A stretch of 64,000 nt of DNA from Mesorhizobium sp. YM1C-6-2 (GCF_003666685.1 NZ_RCIZ01000001.1:372001-436000); one strand, 5' to 3'; shown: positions 1-9,358, numbered from the stretch's first letter. The notes: generated from the sequence alone by a model not told the origin. Translations and numbers: made by a program.

Positions 1-2
1 AG

Positions 3-317
3 CCGTCAGGTCAGGCCCAAGACATCGTCACCGGATTCCTGGATGGCGACAAGGCGCGCGGTCGTCCCGTCGGGCTCGGTATAGACGGAACCGGCGCTCT
101 CCTGATCGCCGATGACGCGGGCAACACTGTGTGGCGGGTTTCGTCGGCCGACGGCACTGTCATCTCAGAGCCGATCTCGTCCGACCGGGTCACCGCTGTG
201 CCGGGTCAAGCCGTGGGCACCACGCAGCCGGAATCGGGCGACGCGGCGCCGTCGCAGACTGATGTCGCACCGGCGGTGTCGCCGGAAGACGGGACTCCCA
301 CTCCTCAGGTGGAATGA
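3..317 (+). CDS. PQQ-dependent sugar dehydrogenase, C-terminal fragment
   Basis: Only the last 104 codons are in the window; the start lies upstream. The fragment reads [19 protein letters not shown] followed by GNTVWRVS, the last blade of the sorbosone/glucose dehydrogenase beta-propeller family, which oxidises sugars in the periplasm with PQQ. After it comes an unusual tail of about 40 residues rich in Ala, Pro, Thr and Glu that looks disordered. It converges on a cytochrome b561 gene 26 bp away and lies near a terminal oxidase cluster, so it may feed electrons into that chain. The family call rests on a short fragment. Confidence 0.75.
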   Translation, partial: PSGQAQDIVTGFLDGDKARGRPVGLGIDGTGALLIADDAGNTVWRVSSADGTVISEPISSDRVTAVPGQAVGTTQPESGDAAPSQTDVAPAVSPEDGTPTPQVE

Positions 318-343
318 GGCGGCAAACAAGACTGAGCCCGGGG

Positions 344-880
344 CTACTGGTACTCAGTCTGCGACACCGCCGCAGGATCATCCGGCTTCGGCCGCAGCAT
401 CCGCATCAGGACGTCGGACCGTCGCACGAAATGCTGAAATAGCGCGCCGGCCACATGCAGCACTATCGCCACGAGCAGCGCATTAGTCATGAGGACATGG
501 ATCGAGCCGGCGCTCGGGACGGCGAGGAACCAGGCGATTAGGCCGCTCAGAGGAAGAAGGAGCAGCAATGCGTAAATCGCTACGTGAACCACCTCTGCGA
601 AGAGCTGCAACAGCCGCGGTTCGTCCGACGGCGGCGGCGGTGCGCCGCGCGTCATGCGCAGACCGATGCGCGTCAGCGCCAGCAGAAGGACTAGCATACC
701 TGAGGCAATGTGAAGATTGGTCAGCGCAGCCCCTTCGGCTGGCGGAAGTTCGTCGCGCTCCAGGGCGCGCCAGGCCGCCTCGATGCCGTTATGCGCGACA
801 TACTGAAAGGCAACGAGCACCACGACCGCCCAATGAAGGCCGATCTGGATCGACGAATAACCGGTCATTGTCTTCGGCAT
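344..880 (-). CDS. Cytochrome b561 family protein
   Basis: A 178-residue, four-helix membrane protein of the prokaryotic cytochrome b561 family, which carries electrons across or within the inner membrane on two b hemes. Histidines lie where the heme ligands are expected: GLHW in helix 1, NLHIASG in helix 2, VVHVAIY in helix 3 and LHVAGALFQH in helix 4. I chose the ATG at 880 over an earlier start because a GGGAG site precedes it and the family begins with a short xxYxxxQIxLHW segment. It diverges from coxB, sharing a roughly 180-bp promoter region, and converges on the PQQ dehydrogenase gene. Confidence 0.88.
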   Translation of the reverse strand: MPKTMTGYSSIQIGLHWAVVVLVAFQYVAHNGIEAAWRALERDELPPAEGAALTNLHIASGMLVLLLALTRIGLRMTRGAPPPPSDEPRLLQLFAEVVHVAIYALLLLLPLSGLIAWFLAVPSAGSIHVLMTNALLVAIVLHVAGALFQHFVRRSDVLMRMLRPKPDDPAAVSQTEYQ

Positions 881-1063
881 GGCAACACTCCCTGGTTTCC
901 ACGCAACGCGAACGCTGCCGTCGCGTTCCGCATCGCAAGATACGCGGCCATCAAGGCGCGGTCGCAACGGCCCTTCAACGTGCATGGTGAGCAAGGTTCG
1001 GTTGGCTGGGGCACAGTGAGGGAGGGGATGATCAGGCCGGACGCGAGGCGACAAGGAACAGCA

Positions 1064-2059
1064 ATGCGGGAAAGCTCCGCGCGTCGCGCCACGGTTTTGG
1101 CGGTGTCAAGTCTGTCGCTTGCATCGTGCAGCGGAGTACAGTCTGCGCTGGATCCCGCGGGCGAGGAAGCGGTCCAAGTCGCTGCGCTGTTTTGGGTCAT
1201 GACCATAGGCGGCTTGCTCATCTGGTCACTTGTTGTCGTCCTGTCTCTCTATGCGTCACGCTGGAAAGGCCGTCCGACCTCCGAAACATCCGCGGGCAAG
1301 TTGATTTTCTGGGGTGGCGTTGTCTTTCCGGTGGCGGTGCTGACGGCTCTCCTCTCCTATGCGCTATGGCTGATGCCTTCGCTTCGCCCATTCGCCGGCG
1401 GCGAGCAAGCAAGCCTGCGGGTCGAAGTCGTAGGCCATCAGTTCTGGTGGCGGGTCGTCTATCATCTGCCGGACAGAACTGCGGTCGTCTCCGCCAACGA
1501 AATCCGACTGCCCGTCGGCCAGCGCGTCGAATTCGAGTTGACCAGCGCCGACATGATCCACTCGTTCTGGATCCCAGTCCTCGGTGGCAAGATGGACCTC
1601 ATCCCTGGCCGCACCAACCGCGTGTCGCTGAGCGCGACGAAGGTCGGCACCTACAGGGGCCAGTGCGCGGAGTTCTGCGGAACGTCGCATGCAAGGATGG
1701 CTTTCCCTGCCGTCGTGATGAAACAAGCCGACTTCGACGCTTGGCTCGACTCTCGCAGTCGCGTTTCGGTCGGGCTGGCGATGAACCCTGACGGCAGAGC
1801 CCTGTTCAAGCGAGCAGGCTGCGGCGACTGCCATGGCGTCGACGCCAGAGAGACAACCTCCGGCAAGGGCCCGGATCTGTCTCATGTCGGCTCGCGGCTC
1901 ACGATAGGGGCCGGGTTTCTACCAAACGAGATCGACGCGTTGGCGCGGTTCATAGCCCATCCGGGTTCGGTGAAACCGGGCGCACTGATGCCAGCGTCGA
2001 CGGATCTGTCTGCCGATGAAATCGACCAGATCGCGACCTGGCTGAAGGGGCTCCAATGA
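1064..2059 (+). CDS. coxB: Cytochrome c oxidase subunit II with fused cytochrome c (caa3 type)
   Basis: A predicted lipoprotein of 331 residues (lipobox LASC, Cys22) with two membrane helices at about 40-63 and 80-104. A CuA domain follows, with the expected ligands His166, Cys201, Glu203, Cys205, His209 and Met212. The C-terminus is a cytochrome c domain with heme site CGDCH (253-257) and probable axial Met309, which makes it a caa3-type subunit that accepts electrons from soluble cytochrome c. The ATG at 1064 has an AAGGA site and gives a proper lipoprotein signal; an ATG at 1028 is possible. Its TGA overlaps the next ATG by four bases. Confidence 0.93.
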   Translation: MRESSARRATVLAVSSLSLASCSGVQSALDPAGEEAVQVAALFWVMTIGGLLIWSLVVVLSLYASRWKGRPTSETSAGKLIFWGGVVFPVAVLTALLSYALWLMPSLRPFAGGEQASLRVEVVGHQFWWRVVYHLPDRTAVVSANEIRLPVGQRVEFELTSADMIHSFWIPVLGGKMDLIPGRTNRVSLSATKVGTYRGQCAEFCGTSHARMAFPAVVMKQADFDAWLDSRSRVSVGLAMNPDGRALFKRAGCGDCHGVDARETTSGKGPDLSHVGSRLTIGAGFLPNEIDALARFIAHPGSVKPGALMPASTDLSADEIDQIATWLKGLQ

Positions 2060-4563
2060 GCGACGCGCCCACTCTGACCCCTGAGAAGAGAGCCGAAGAG
2101 GAGCAACTCCGCGCTGTCTGGGCCAACCCATCCGGCTGGCGCTACTGGACCTCTGTCAACAACAGCCAGGTCGGCCTCTGGTACGGCTCGACAGCCTTCG
2201 CGTTTATGCTGTTTGCGGGACTGCTCGCACTGCTGGTCCGCGCCCAGCTCGCGGTACCAGAGAACGACCTGATCTCCGCCGAGCTCTACAACCAGGCCTA
2301 TACGCTGCACGGCACGGTGATGATGTTCCTCTTCGCCGTGCCGATCTTTGAGGCAGTCGCAATCTTCTTGCTACCGCCAATGCTGGGCGCACGCGATATG
2401 CCGTTCCCGCGGCTGGGAGCTTTCGGGTTCTGGAGTTTCCTCATCGGCGGCGTCTTCGTCTGCGGCTCGATCTTTTTTGGAGCCGCGCCCAATAGCGGCT
2501 GGTTCATGTATCCGCCGCTGGCGACCTCGGAACAGGCGGGCATCGGGGCGGACATTTGGCTGCTCGGCCTGTCCTTCATCGAGGTCGCCTCGCTCGCCGC
2601 CGCCGTCGAACTGATCGTCGGTATCATGAAGTGCCGCGCGCCCGGCATGCGGGTCAACCTCATGCCGCTGTTCGCCTGGTATCTGCTGATCGTCGCCGGC
2701 ATGATCGTCTTCGCCTTCCCGCCGCTGATCGCGGGCGACCTTCTGTTCGAAATGCAGCGCATGTTCGACTGGCCATTCTTCGATCCGGAGCGCGGTGGCG
2801 ACCCGCTTCTATGGCAGCACCTGTTCTGGATCTTCGGCCATCCGGAGGTCTACATCATCTTCCTGCCCGCCATCGCGCTGCTGGCCATGATCATCCCGAC
2901 TTTCTCCGGCCGGCCGATCATCGGCTATTCCTGGATCGTCCTCGCCGCCGTCGGCACCGGCTTCCTGTCTTTCGGCCTGTGGGTTCACCACATGTTCGCG
3001 ACCGGTCTCCCGCAGATATCGCTGGCATTCTTCTCCGCTGCCTCCGAGGCGGTGGCGATCCCGACAGCGGTGCAGATCTTCGTATTCATCGCGACGATGC
3101 TCGCCGGACGGGTGATCTTCTCGACGCCGATGCTATTCGCTATGGGCGGCATCGCCATTTTCGTGATGGGAGGGCTAACCGGCGTGATGGTGGCGCTGGC
3201 CCCGTTCGACTGGCAAGCACACGACACCTATTTCATTGTGGCGCACCTGCACTACGTGCTGATCGGTGGCATGCTGTTCCCGGTCTTCGCCGGGCTCTAC
3301 TACTACTACCCGCTGATCGACGGAAGGCACATGTCCGACAAGGTCGGCCGATTTGCCTTCTGGATGATGTTCTGCGGCTTCAACATTACCTTCTTTCCGA
3401 TGCACCTGGCGGGCCTGCGTGGAATGCCGCGCCGGGTCTACACGTACCCCGCCGACATCGGATGGGACTGGTTCAATCTGATCTCGACCATGGGCGCCGT
3501 GGTTCTCGGCATCGGCATGTTCGCGGTCGTTGTCGACGTAACGTTACACCGGCGTCGACAGCCTAAGGGCGAGGTCAACCCCTGGAAGGCCGGCACGCTC
3601 GAATGGATCAGCGAGCCCGAGGAAAACTGGGGCGTTCGTTCGATCCCGCACATCGAGAGCCGTTACCCGCTGTGGGATCACGCGAGCCTCGCGCGCGAGG
3701 TGAAGGCTGGCGAGTGGTATCTTGCCGACGCCAGCGAAGGGCGGCGTGAGACGCTGGTGACGTCCGTCCTCGACGCTGAGCCGGAACAGGTGCTGCGTGT
3801 CAGCGGCACGTCCTATATGACTATTGTCAGCGCCGTGACGCTGGGTACCGTATTCGTGGCGCTTACCTTCAAATGGTGGATCGTTTCGCTTCTATCCGGC
3901 CTCGCCTTCATTGCAGCGGTCCTCTACTGGCTGTGGACCGGCACCGGAGAAATCCCGGAGAAGGATGAGAAGGACATTGGTCGCGGCATTCGTCTGCCGC
4001 TCTACTCGTCAGGTGTGAAATCGGCTGGCTGGTGGGCAATGTTCATCACCATGACCGGAGACGGCACAGCCTGCGCCAGCCTCGTCTTTGGCTACTTCTT
4101 TTTCTGGACGATCCATGAGGATTTCACCGGTGGACTGACCGGGCCAGGCGTCCTCTGGCCGATGATGGCGTTGGCGCTATTCGTGCTCGCCTGGGCGGCG
4201 ACTGTCGTCGCGCGCGAGGTGAACCGCCGCGGCGGCAAGACCGCCGCCAGGATGCTGCTCGGCCTCGGGGGGGTGCTCTCCGCCGCTGGCTGTGCCGCCG
4301 CGCTTGCGGGGCCATGGACAACCGGAATGTATCCAACCGCCCACGTCTACCCGGCGATCGTCTGGATTCTCGTCATCTGGGCCGCGGTCCATGGCGCCCT
4401 GGGCATCATCATGCAACTCTATTGCCTTGCCCGCAGTTACGCTGGCCGCCTTACGCCGCGCTACGACATGGAACTGCACAATGTCGTTCTCTACTGGCAC
4501 TTCATGCTGGTGACGGCACTGATCACCTTTTCGGTCGTCGGCCTGTTTCCGGAGGCCATCTGA
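2056..4563 (+). CDS. coxA: Cytochrome c oxidase subunit I/III fusion
   Basis: Catalytic subunit of the heme-copper oxidase (835 residues) that reduces oxygen and pumps protons. Heme and CuB ligands are visible: His85, GHPEVY (261-266), His311-His312 and HLH (397-399). The glutamate of GHPEV points to an A1-type D-channel. From about residue 600 the protein continues into a subunit III (CoxC) domain, beginning near LPLYSSGVKSAGWW, so two subunits are fused in one chain. It starts in an ATGA overlap with coxB, preceded by AAGGGG, and ends in an ATGA-type overlap with the next gene, so the cluster is one tightly coupled operon. Confidence 0.94.
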   Translation: MSDAPTLTPEKRAEEEQLRAVWANPSGWRYWTSVNNSQVGLWYGSTAFAFMLFAGLLALLVRAQLAVPENDLISAELYNQAYTLHGTVMMFLFAVPIFEAVAIFLLPPMLGARDMPFPRLGAFGFWSFLIGGVFVCGSIFFGAAPNSGWFMYPPLATSEQAGIGADIWLLGLSFIEVASLAAAVELIVGIMKCRAPGMRVNLMPLFAWYLLIVAGMIVFAFPPLIAGDLLFEMQRMFDWPFFDPERGGDPLLWQHLFWIFGHPEVYIIFLPAIALLAMIIPTFSGRPIIGYSWIVLAAVGTGFLSFGLWVHHMFATGLPQISLAFFSAASEAVAIPTAVQIFVFIATMLAGRVIFSTPMLFAMGGIAIFVMGGLTGVMVALAPFDWQAHDTYFIVAHLHYVLIGGMLFPVFAGLYYYYPLIDGRHMSDKVGRFAFWMMFCGFNITFFPMHLAGLRGMPRRVYTYPADIGWDWFNLISTMGAVVLGIGMFAVVVDVTLHRRRQPKGEVNPWKAGTLEWISEPEENWGVRSIPHIESRYPLWDHASLAREVKAGEWYLADASEGRRETLVTSVLDAEPEQVLRVSGTSYMTIVSAVTLGTVFVALTFKWWIVSLLSGLAFIAAVLYWLWTGTGEIPEKDEKDIGRGIRLPLYSSGVKSAGWWAMFITMTGDGTACASLVFGYFFFWTIHEDFTGGLTGPGVLWPMMALALFVLAWAATVVAREVNRRGGKTAARMLLGLGGVLSAAGCAAALAGPWTTGMYPTAHVYPAIVWILVIWAAVHGALGIIMQLYCLARSYAGRLTPRYDMELHNVVLYWHFMLVTALITFSVVGLFPEAI

Positions 4564-4946
4564 TGTGGCGAGTCCTGCCGAAAGAGATCGAATCCCTCTG
4601 GACTCTGTTCACCGCACCGGTGGTCTGGGCGCTGCATTTCCTCGCCTGCTATGTCGGCGCTGCGATCTTCTGCGAAAAGCCCAGCTTTCTTGGCAGCGAC
4701 TTCGATAACCTGCGGATTGCCGTCGCCTCCATCACCGTGGTGGCTCTCGCGATGATTGTCGTGTCTGCCCTGCTTGCGTACCGACAATGGGGCTTTGGTA
4801 CCGGCGACCCGCCGCATGACGAACCGACGCACCGCGACCGCGCGCTTTTCCAGGGTTATGCGACGCTGCTGCTTTCGGGTCTCAGTTTTGTGGCTGTCAT
4901 CTTCACCGCTCTGCCGGCCCTGTTCGTGACCGAGTGCCTCCGGTGA
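4563..4946 (+). CDS. Small membrane protein of the caa3 oxidase operon
   Basis: A 127-residue protein with three predicted membrane helices (about 13-37, 52-75, 98-122) joined by a charged loop. No catalytic motif is visible. Start and stop overlap the neighbouring oxidase genes, which argues for a structural or assembly role in the caa3 oxidase; similar small proteins sit between subunit I/III and CtaG in related clusters. I chose the ATG at 4563, overlapping the coxA stop; a longer in-frame reading upstream is only an alternate frame of coxA. The exact function is unknown. Confidence 0.8.
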   Translation: MWRVLPKEIESLWTLFTAPVVWALHFLACYVGAAIFCEKPSFLGSDFDNLRIAVASITVVALAMIVVSALLAYRQWGFGTGDPPHDEPTHRDRALFQGYATLLLSGLSFVAVIFTALPALFVTECLR

Positions 4947-5569
4947 GGTGGCTGGCGCTACCGACCGGGATCGCCGTGCTGGCGATGGTCTGGCTCGGAC
5001 CGTTGCTGTCAGCGTGGCGCGAATCCTTCGCGTCCGGCATGGTTGCGCACATGGCGGTCGTGGCCGTTGCCTCGCCATTGATCGCGATCGGCCTTCCTGA
5101 CCGCTGGCGTCCCGGACCCGGCATGCCGGCCGCGCTCCCGGTACTTGCTTCGCTGTTCGAACTGCTTGCGGTCTGGGGCTGGCACGCGCCGTCGCTGCGT
5201 GGAGTCGCGGAGACGTCTGTGGCGGGCACAATAGCGGAGCAGGCAACCTTCCTGCTCGCCGGAATATTCCTATGGACTACCAGCTTCGCCGTGCCCGGCG
5301 ATCGCCTTCACGCGGCGATCGGCGCTGGGGCTCTGCTCCTCACGTCGATCCACATGACATTGCTCGGCGCGCTGCTCGCTCTCAGCCCGCGCCCTCTCTA
5401 CGGTGTGGGCGAGGTGACTTGCTTTGGTCTCGTGCTCAATGCCGGCCAGGACCAGCAACTTGGAGGAGTGATCATGCTGGCAGTTGGAGCGGTCGTGTAC
5501 CTCGCTGGCGGCCTTAGCCTTGTTGGTCGATTGCTGACCTCGACGCGAGGCGGTGTAAACGTCGTCTGA
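4943..5569 (+). CDS. ctaG: Cytochrome c oxidase assembly factor, CtaG/caa3 family
   Basis: A polytopic membrane protein (about 208 residues, six to seven hydrophobic segments) resembling the caa3-type CtaG family, which helps deliver copper to or assemble caa3 oxidases. Histidines near helix ends (AHMAVV, WGWHAPS, SIHMTLLGA) fit a metal-handling role. The GTG at 4943 overlaps the previous stop in a GTGA arrangement typical of translational coupling; a GTG at 4934 would add three residues. It closes the oxidase operon; no clear terminator is seen in the roughly 110 bp before the tRNA. Confidence 0.83.
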   Translation: MRWLALPTGIAVLAMVWLGPLLSAWRESFASGMVAHMAVVAVASPLIAIGLPDRWRPGPGMPAALPVLASLFELLAVWGWHAPSLRGVAETSVAGTIAEQATFLLAGIFLWTTSFAVPGDRLHAAIGAGALLLTSIHMTLLGALLALSPRPLYGVGEVTCFGLVLNAGQDQQLGGVIMLAVGAVVYLAGGLSLVGRLLTSTRGGVNVV

Positions 5570-5678
5570 TTTGGGACAGAAAGCAGTCAGACAGCTTTCG
5601 GTGTCAGTTTATGTGGTACGTTTATGTGGGATGAAGATGGCTACAGAACGAATATGGGATAAAATTCAGTTAGTTGGT

Positions 5679-5755
5679 TGGCGCACCCGACAGGATTCGA
5701 ACCTGTGACCTCTGCCTTCGGAGGGCAGCACTCTATCCAGCTGAGCTACGGGTGC
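5679..5755 (-). tRNA. tRNA-Arg (anticodon CCG)
   Basis: On the minus strand the 77-nt sequence begins GCACCCG and ends CGGGTGC followed by G and an encoded CCA, so the 7-bp acceptor stem is perfect. The anticodon stem CTGCC/GGCAG closes the loop CTCCGAA, giving anticodon CCG for Arg codon CGG. The T-loop GTTCGAATC is canonical. It stands alone between the oxidase operon and the ABC transporter operon; no integrase or attachment-site duplicate lies nearby. Confidence 0.97.
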
Positions 5756-5904
5756 AGGCCGGTTTGATTCCGGCGATGCTGGTGGTGTGCGTCTCATAGC
5801 GGAACTCGCTCGCCGCTTCAACGGGCGTCGGTCGTTTTGGTGCGGGAGGCCAGATCCGTCGGTGGCGCCGCCTGGGCGCCGCTCGCTGGGCGATCGGGTT
5901 CGCC

Positions 5905-6648
5905 CTACAGATGGCAGCCGGGCTTGCGCTTCAGCGCCAGATATTCGTCGATGAGCTGGCGGTAGCGGGTTGGTCCGAAACTCGGGAAATGGCCGCCGTG
6001 CACGACCGAGACCGCAAGCCCGCGCATCCTCTCCAGTGTCTGCAGATAGTCATCCGCGTCGGAATGGTAGGCGTAGTCGATCAGCGGTCCGTCATAGACG
6101 ATGTCGCCCGAAAGCAGCACGCCGGTGGCGCGTTCGAAAAGCGCGATGCCGCCCGGCGAATGGCCCGGCGTGTGGATCACCTCGAAGGCGCGGTCGCCGA
6201 GATCGACCACGTCGCCGGCTTCCAGGATGCGTCCGGCGGGCGCTGCCTCGACGCGGTAGCGCGCCGCGTCCCAGCCCTCCGGCGGGACGATGAACATCTC
6301 GTCGGTGGCGTAGCGGTCGGCGAGCGTCCAGTCGTTGCGCGGATCGGCGAGGATCGCCGCCTCCGCCCTGTGCACGCAGCGGTCCGGAAATTCGTGGTGG
6401 CAGCCTATGTGGTCGAAATGCGTGTGGCTGGCGACGCAGGCGAGCTCTCGCTCGCCGACCAGCGGTACGTGTCGCCGCAGGCTGAAATGGCCGAGCCCGC
6501 TGTCGAAGAGCAGGTCGCGGTCGCGCCCGCGCACATGCCAGATGTTGCAGCGGAAGAAGGGCTTTATCCACGGCTCGTGGATCAGCGTCACGCCGTCGCC
6601 CAGGCGTATGGTCTCGTACCACCGCGCCGCCTCGATCGCCTCGGTCAT
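5905..6648 (-). CDS. MBL-fold metallo-hydrolase
   Basis: A 247-residue metallo-beta-lactamase-fold hydrolase. The zinc motif HTHFDH is at 75-80, further histidines occur in HTPGHSPGG and in the C-terminal VVHGGHFPSFG. The fold is used for many substrates (lactones, thioesters, phosphodiesters), so the reaction cannot be named. It starts 15 bp after the ABC ATPase stop and is almost certainly the last gene of the polyamine-type transporter operon, which suggests it acts on the imported compound or a derivative. Confidence 0.85.
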   Translation of the reverse strand: MTEAIEAARWYETIRLGDGVTLIHEPWIKPFFRCNIWHVRGRDRDLLFDSGLGHFSLRRHVPLVGERELACVASHTHFDHIGCHHEFPDRCVHRAEAAILADPRNDWTLADRYATDEMFIVPPEGWDAARYRVEAAPAGRILEAGDVVDLGDRAFEVIHTPGHSPGGIALFERATGVLLSGDIVYDGPLIDYAYHSDADDYLQTLERMRGLAVSVVHGGHFPSFGPTRYRQLIDEYLALKRKPGCHL

Positions 6649-6663
6649 CGCGCTGGCCCGGCG

Positions 6664-7728
6664 TCAGCGCGACAGGATGATCATGTCGCCCGGCACCGCA
6701 TGCAGTTCGACCGTGTCGCCGACGGCGACGGGCTGATTGGAGCGGACCTTGGCGATGAAGCTCACATCCGGGCTCTTGATGGAGACGGCCGAGACGCGCT
6801 TGAAGCTGCCCTGGAAGACGACGTCGACCACCTTCGCCTCGCCGAGGGAGATGGAGCCAGCCTGCGGCGCCAGCGTGATATGCTCGGGACGGATCGCCAG
6901 CGACACGTCGAAGCCCGGTTCGCCGGCCGCCTGCACCGAAACCGGGCCGACCTGCGTGTCAATCCTGATCTCGTCCATGCCGAGATCCAGAACCTTGCCC
7001 GACAGCAGGGTCGATTCGCCCATGAAGGTGGCGCTGAAGCGCGAGGCCGGCCGGGAATAGACGCGCTCGGGCGGTCCCTGGTCCTCGATGCGGCCGTTGT
7101 TCATGACGACGCAGTGGTCGGCCAGCGCCATCGCCTCCTCCTGGTCGTGGGTGACGTGGATGAAGGCGGTGCCGACGCGTTTCTGCAGCGCCTTCAGCTC
7201 GTCCTGCATCTGGCGGCGCAGCTTCAGGTCGAGCGCGCCGAGCGGCTCGTCGAGGAGGAGGACGGCTGGTTCGACGACCAGCGCACGGGCCAGCGCCACG
7301 CGCTGCCGCTGCCCGCCGGAAAGCTGGTGCGGCATCTTGCCGAAGGCATCGGCGAGGCCGACCATCGCCAGGATGTCGCGCGCCCGTCCGATGCGCTTGG
7401 CGCGCGGCGCCCCGCGCATCCTGAGGCCGAAGCCGACATTGTTGCCGACGCTGAGGTGCGGGAACAGCGCATAATCCTGGAAGACGGTGGCGGTCGGGCG
7501 GCGCGCCGGCGGCATGCGCGTGAAATCGTTGCCGCGGATGACGACGCCGCCTTCGCTCGGATGGACGAAGCCGCCGATGATCGACAGCAGCGTCGTCTTG
7601 CCGGAGCCCGACGGCCCGAGCAGCACCGTATAGCTGCCGGATTCCACGTTGAGCGACACGTCGTCGAGCGCCTTGTGGCTGCCGAAGCTGTGCGAGACCT
7701 TTCGGATTTCAACCAGTGGGCCGGTCAT
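6664..7728 (-). CDS. Polyamine-type ABC transporter, ATP-binding protein (PotA-like)
   Basis: A 354-residue ATPase that powers import through the two permeases upstream. Walker A GPSGSGKTT is at 38-46, the signature is LSGGQRQRV, Walker B leads into LLLDEPLGALD, and the H-loop is VTHDQEEA. A C-terminal TOBE-like regulatory domain runs from about residue 250, as in PotA/FbpC proteins. The ATG at 7728 overlaps the permease stop by four bases (ATGA). The substrate class is inferred from the PotD-like binding protein; putrescine or spermidine is likely but not proven. Confidence 0.92.
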   Translation of the reverse strand: MTGPLVEIRKVSHSFGSHKALDDVSLNVESGSYTVLLGPSGSGKTTLLSIIGGFVHPSEGGVVIRGNDFTRMPPARRPTATVFQDYALFPHLSVGNNVGFGLRMRGAPRAKRIGRARDILAMVGLADAFGKMPHQLSGGQRQRVALARALVVEPAVLLLDEPLGALDLKLRRQMQDELKALQKRVGTAFIHVTHDQEEAMALADHCVVMNNGRIEDQGPPERVYSRPASRFSATFMGESTLLSGKVLDLGMDEIRIDTQVGPVSVQAAGEPGFDVSLAIRPEHITLAPQAGSISLGEAKVVDVVFQGSFKRVSAVSIKSPDVSFIAKVRSNQPVAVGDTVELHAVPGDMIILSR

Positions 7729-8507
7729 TGGCGGCGTCTCCGGAGGAAGGCGAGTTCGAGCAGCAGGGCAAGGACGATCGAGACGGCGAACACCATCGAG
7801 CCGACTGCGTTGGTTCTCGGGTTCAGGCCGGACCGCAGCATGTTCCAGATCTCGACCGGCAGCGTGGTGTCGAAGCGCGTCAGCAGGAAGGCGATGACGA
7901 ACTCGTCCCAGGAGAAGGTCATCGACAGGAAGAAGGCGGCGAAGATCGCCGGCCACATAACAGGCACGCTGACCAGGAACAGCACTTTCCATTCAGGCGC
8001 GCCGAGGTCGCGCGCGGCGCGCTCGATGTTCACCTGGTGGTCGCCCATCTGGCTGTAGATGATGGCGAAGCAGAGCGGCAGGTTGATCACCACATGGCCG
8101 ATGCCGGCAGCAATCAGCGATTTCGGCACGCCCGCCCAGTTGAACAGGATCAGCAACCCCATCCCGATGATGAGGTAGCTCACCGTCAGCGGCAGCGTGA
8201 TCAGCCCGCGCAGCAGCCCGGAGCGGGGCAGATGGTAGCGGGCAAAGCCCCAGGCGGCGAGAAAGCCGAGCGTGACGGCGGCGAGCGACGAAAGTAGCGC
8301 GACGAGCACGGAGTTGATCAGTGCCGAGGTCAGCCGCTGGTCGGCGAGCACCGCCTCGTACCAGCGCAGCGACGGGCCGGTGAAGGGCGGGATGGGGAAG
8401 GAGGTCGCCTGCAGCGAGAAGAGGACGAGCACGATGACGGGCAGGAAGATGAAGCCGTAGACGGCCAGCGCGTAGGCCGAGACGAGGAGCTTTGCCAGGA
8501 CGCGCAT
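7725..8507 (-). CDS. Polyamine-type ABC transporter permease (PotC-like)
   Basis: A 260-residue inner-membrane permease with about six helices, starting MRVLAKLLVSAYALAVYGFI. The cytoplasmic EAA loop that docks the ATPase is seen around ARDLGAPEWKVLFLVSVPV. In length and in having a short N-terminus it matches the PotC/PotI class. Its start overlaps the previous permease stop (TGATG) and its stop overlaps the ATPase start, so all are co-translated. Confidence 0.91.
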   Translation of the reverse strand: MRVLAKLLVSAYALAVYGFIFLPVIVLVLFSLQATSFPIPPFTGPSLRWYEAVLADQRLTSALINSVLVALLSSLAAVTLGFLAAWGFARYHLPRSGLLRGLITLPLTVSYLIIGMGLLILFNWAGVPKSLIAAGIGHVVINLPLCFAIIYSQMGDHQVNIERAARDLGAPEWKVLFLVSVPVMWPAIFAAFFLSMTFSWDEFVIAFLLTRFDTTLPVEIWNMLRSGLNPRTNAVGSMVFAVSIVLALLLELAFLRRRRQ

Positions 8508-9349
8508 CAGGCCCGCTCGATCTTCAGCCAGCGGGCGCAGAACAGGTAGGCGAGCGTCACCACCGCCATCAGGACGATGGCGAGCGCGGAAGCCAGCGGG
8601 AAGTCGCCGCGCCGGCCGATCTGCATCATGATGAGCTGCGGCATCAGCAGTTCGTTGTTGCCGCCGAGGATCTGCGGCGTGATGTAGTCGCCGATGGCGA
8701 GCACGAAGGTGAGGAACGCCCCCACCACGATGCCGGGCAGCGTCAGCGGCAGGATGACATGCAGGAAGGTGCGCACCGGCCCGGCGCCGAGATCGGCGGC
8801 CGCGCGGCGATAGGAGGGGCTGAGCTGCTTGAGGTTGGCGAAGATGGTCAGCGTCAGGAGCATGACGAAGAAATGCACGAAGCCGATGACGGTGGCGGCG
8901 CGCGTGTTGGCGAGCTGCATCGGCTCCGAGAGCAGCCCGGAGCCGGTCAGCGCGCGGTTGACGACGCCGTTTTCCGACAGCACCAGGAGCCAGCTGTAGG
9001 AGCGCACCACATAGGAGGTCCAGAAAGGCAGCACGGCCAGCACCAGCGCCAGCCGCTGCAGGCGCAGCGGCACCACCTCGGCCAGGATCCAGGCGAAGGG
9101 ATAGGCGAGGAGCACCGAGATGACGGTCACCGTCAGCGTCACCTCGAGCGAGTTGACCAGCGCGCGCCAGTAGCTCGGATTGCCGAAGAACTGCCGGTAG
9201 TTCGCCAGCGTCGCCGCGCCGCCGTCATGTTCGAGCAGGCTGAGCACGACCATGGCGATGAAAGGCAGGACGAAGAACACAAGCGTCCACAACAGCGCTG
9301 GGGTGACCAGCGCCCAGGGCAAGAGCCGGCCGGGCGTCGTTGCGTTCAC
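8507..9349 (-). CDS. Polyamine-type ABC transporter permease (PotB-like)
   Basis: A 280-residue permease with six predicted helices; the first follows PWALVTPALLWTLVFFVLP. The EAA-type loop reads AAADLGAGPVRTFLHVILPL. It belongs to the PotB/PotH class that pairs with a PotC-like partner, here the next gene. It starts 9 bp after the binding-protein stop. The C-terminus CARWLKIERA is typical of the family. Confidence 0.91.
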   Translation of the reverse strand: MNATTPGRLLPWALVTPALLWTLVFFVLPFIAMVVLSLLEHDGGAATLANYRQFFGNPSYWRALVNSLEVTLTVTVISVLLAYPFAWILAEVVPLRLQRLALVLAVLPFWTSYVVRSYSWLLVLSENGVVNRALTGSGLLSEPMQLANTRAATVIGFVHFFVMLLTLTIFANLKQLSPSYRRAAADLGAGPVRTFLHVILPLTLPGIVVGAFLTFVLAIGDYITPQILGGNNELLMPQLIMMQIGRRGDFPLASALAIVLMAVVTLAYLFCARWLKIERA

Positions 9350-9358
9350 ACGTTCTGT

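Noticed and set aside
5679-5755. tRNA-Arg as an integration site of a mobile element
   Set aside because: No integrase, no repeated tRNA 3' end and only core-like genes on both sides.
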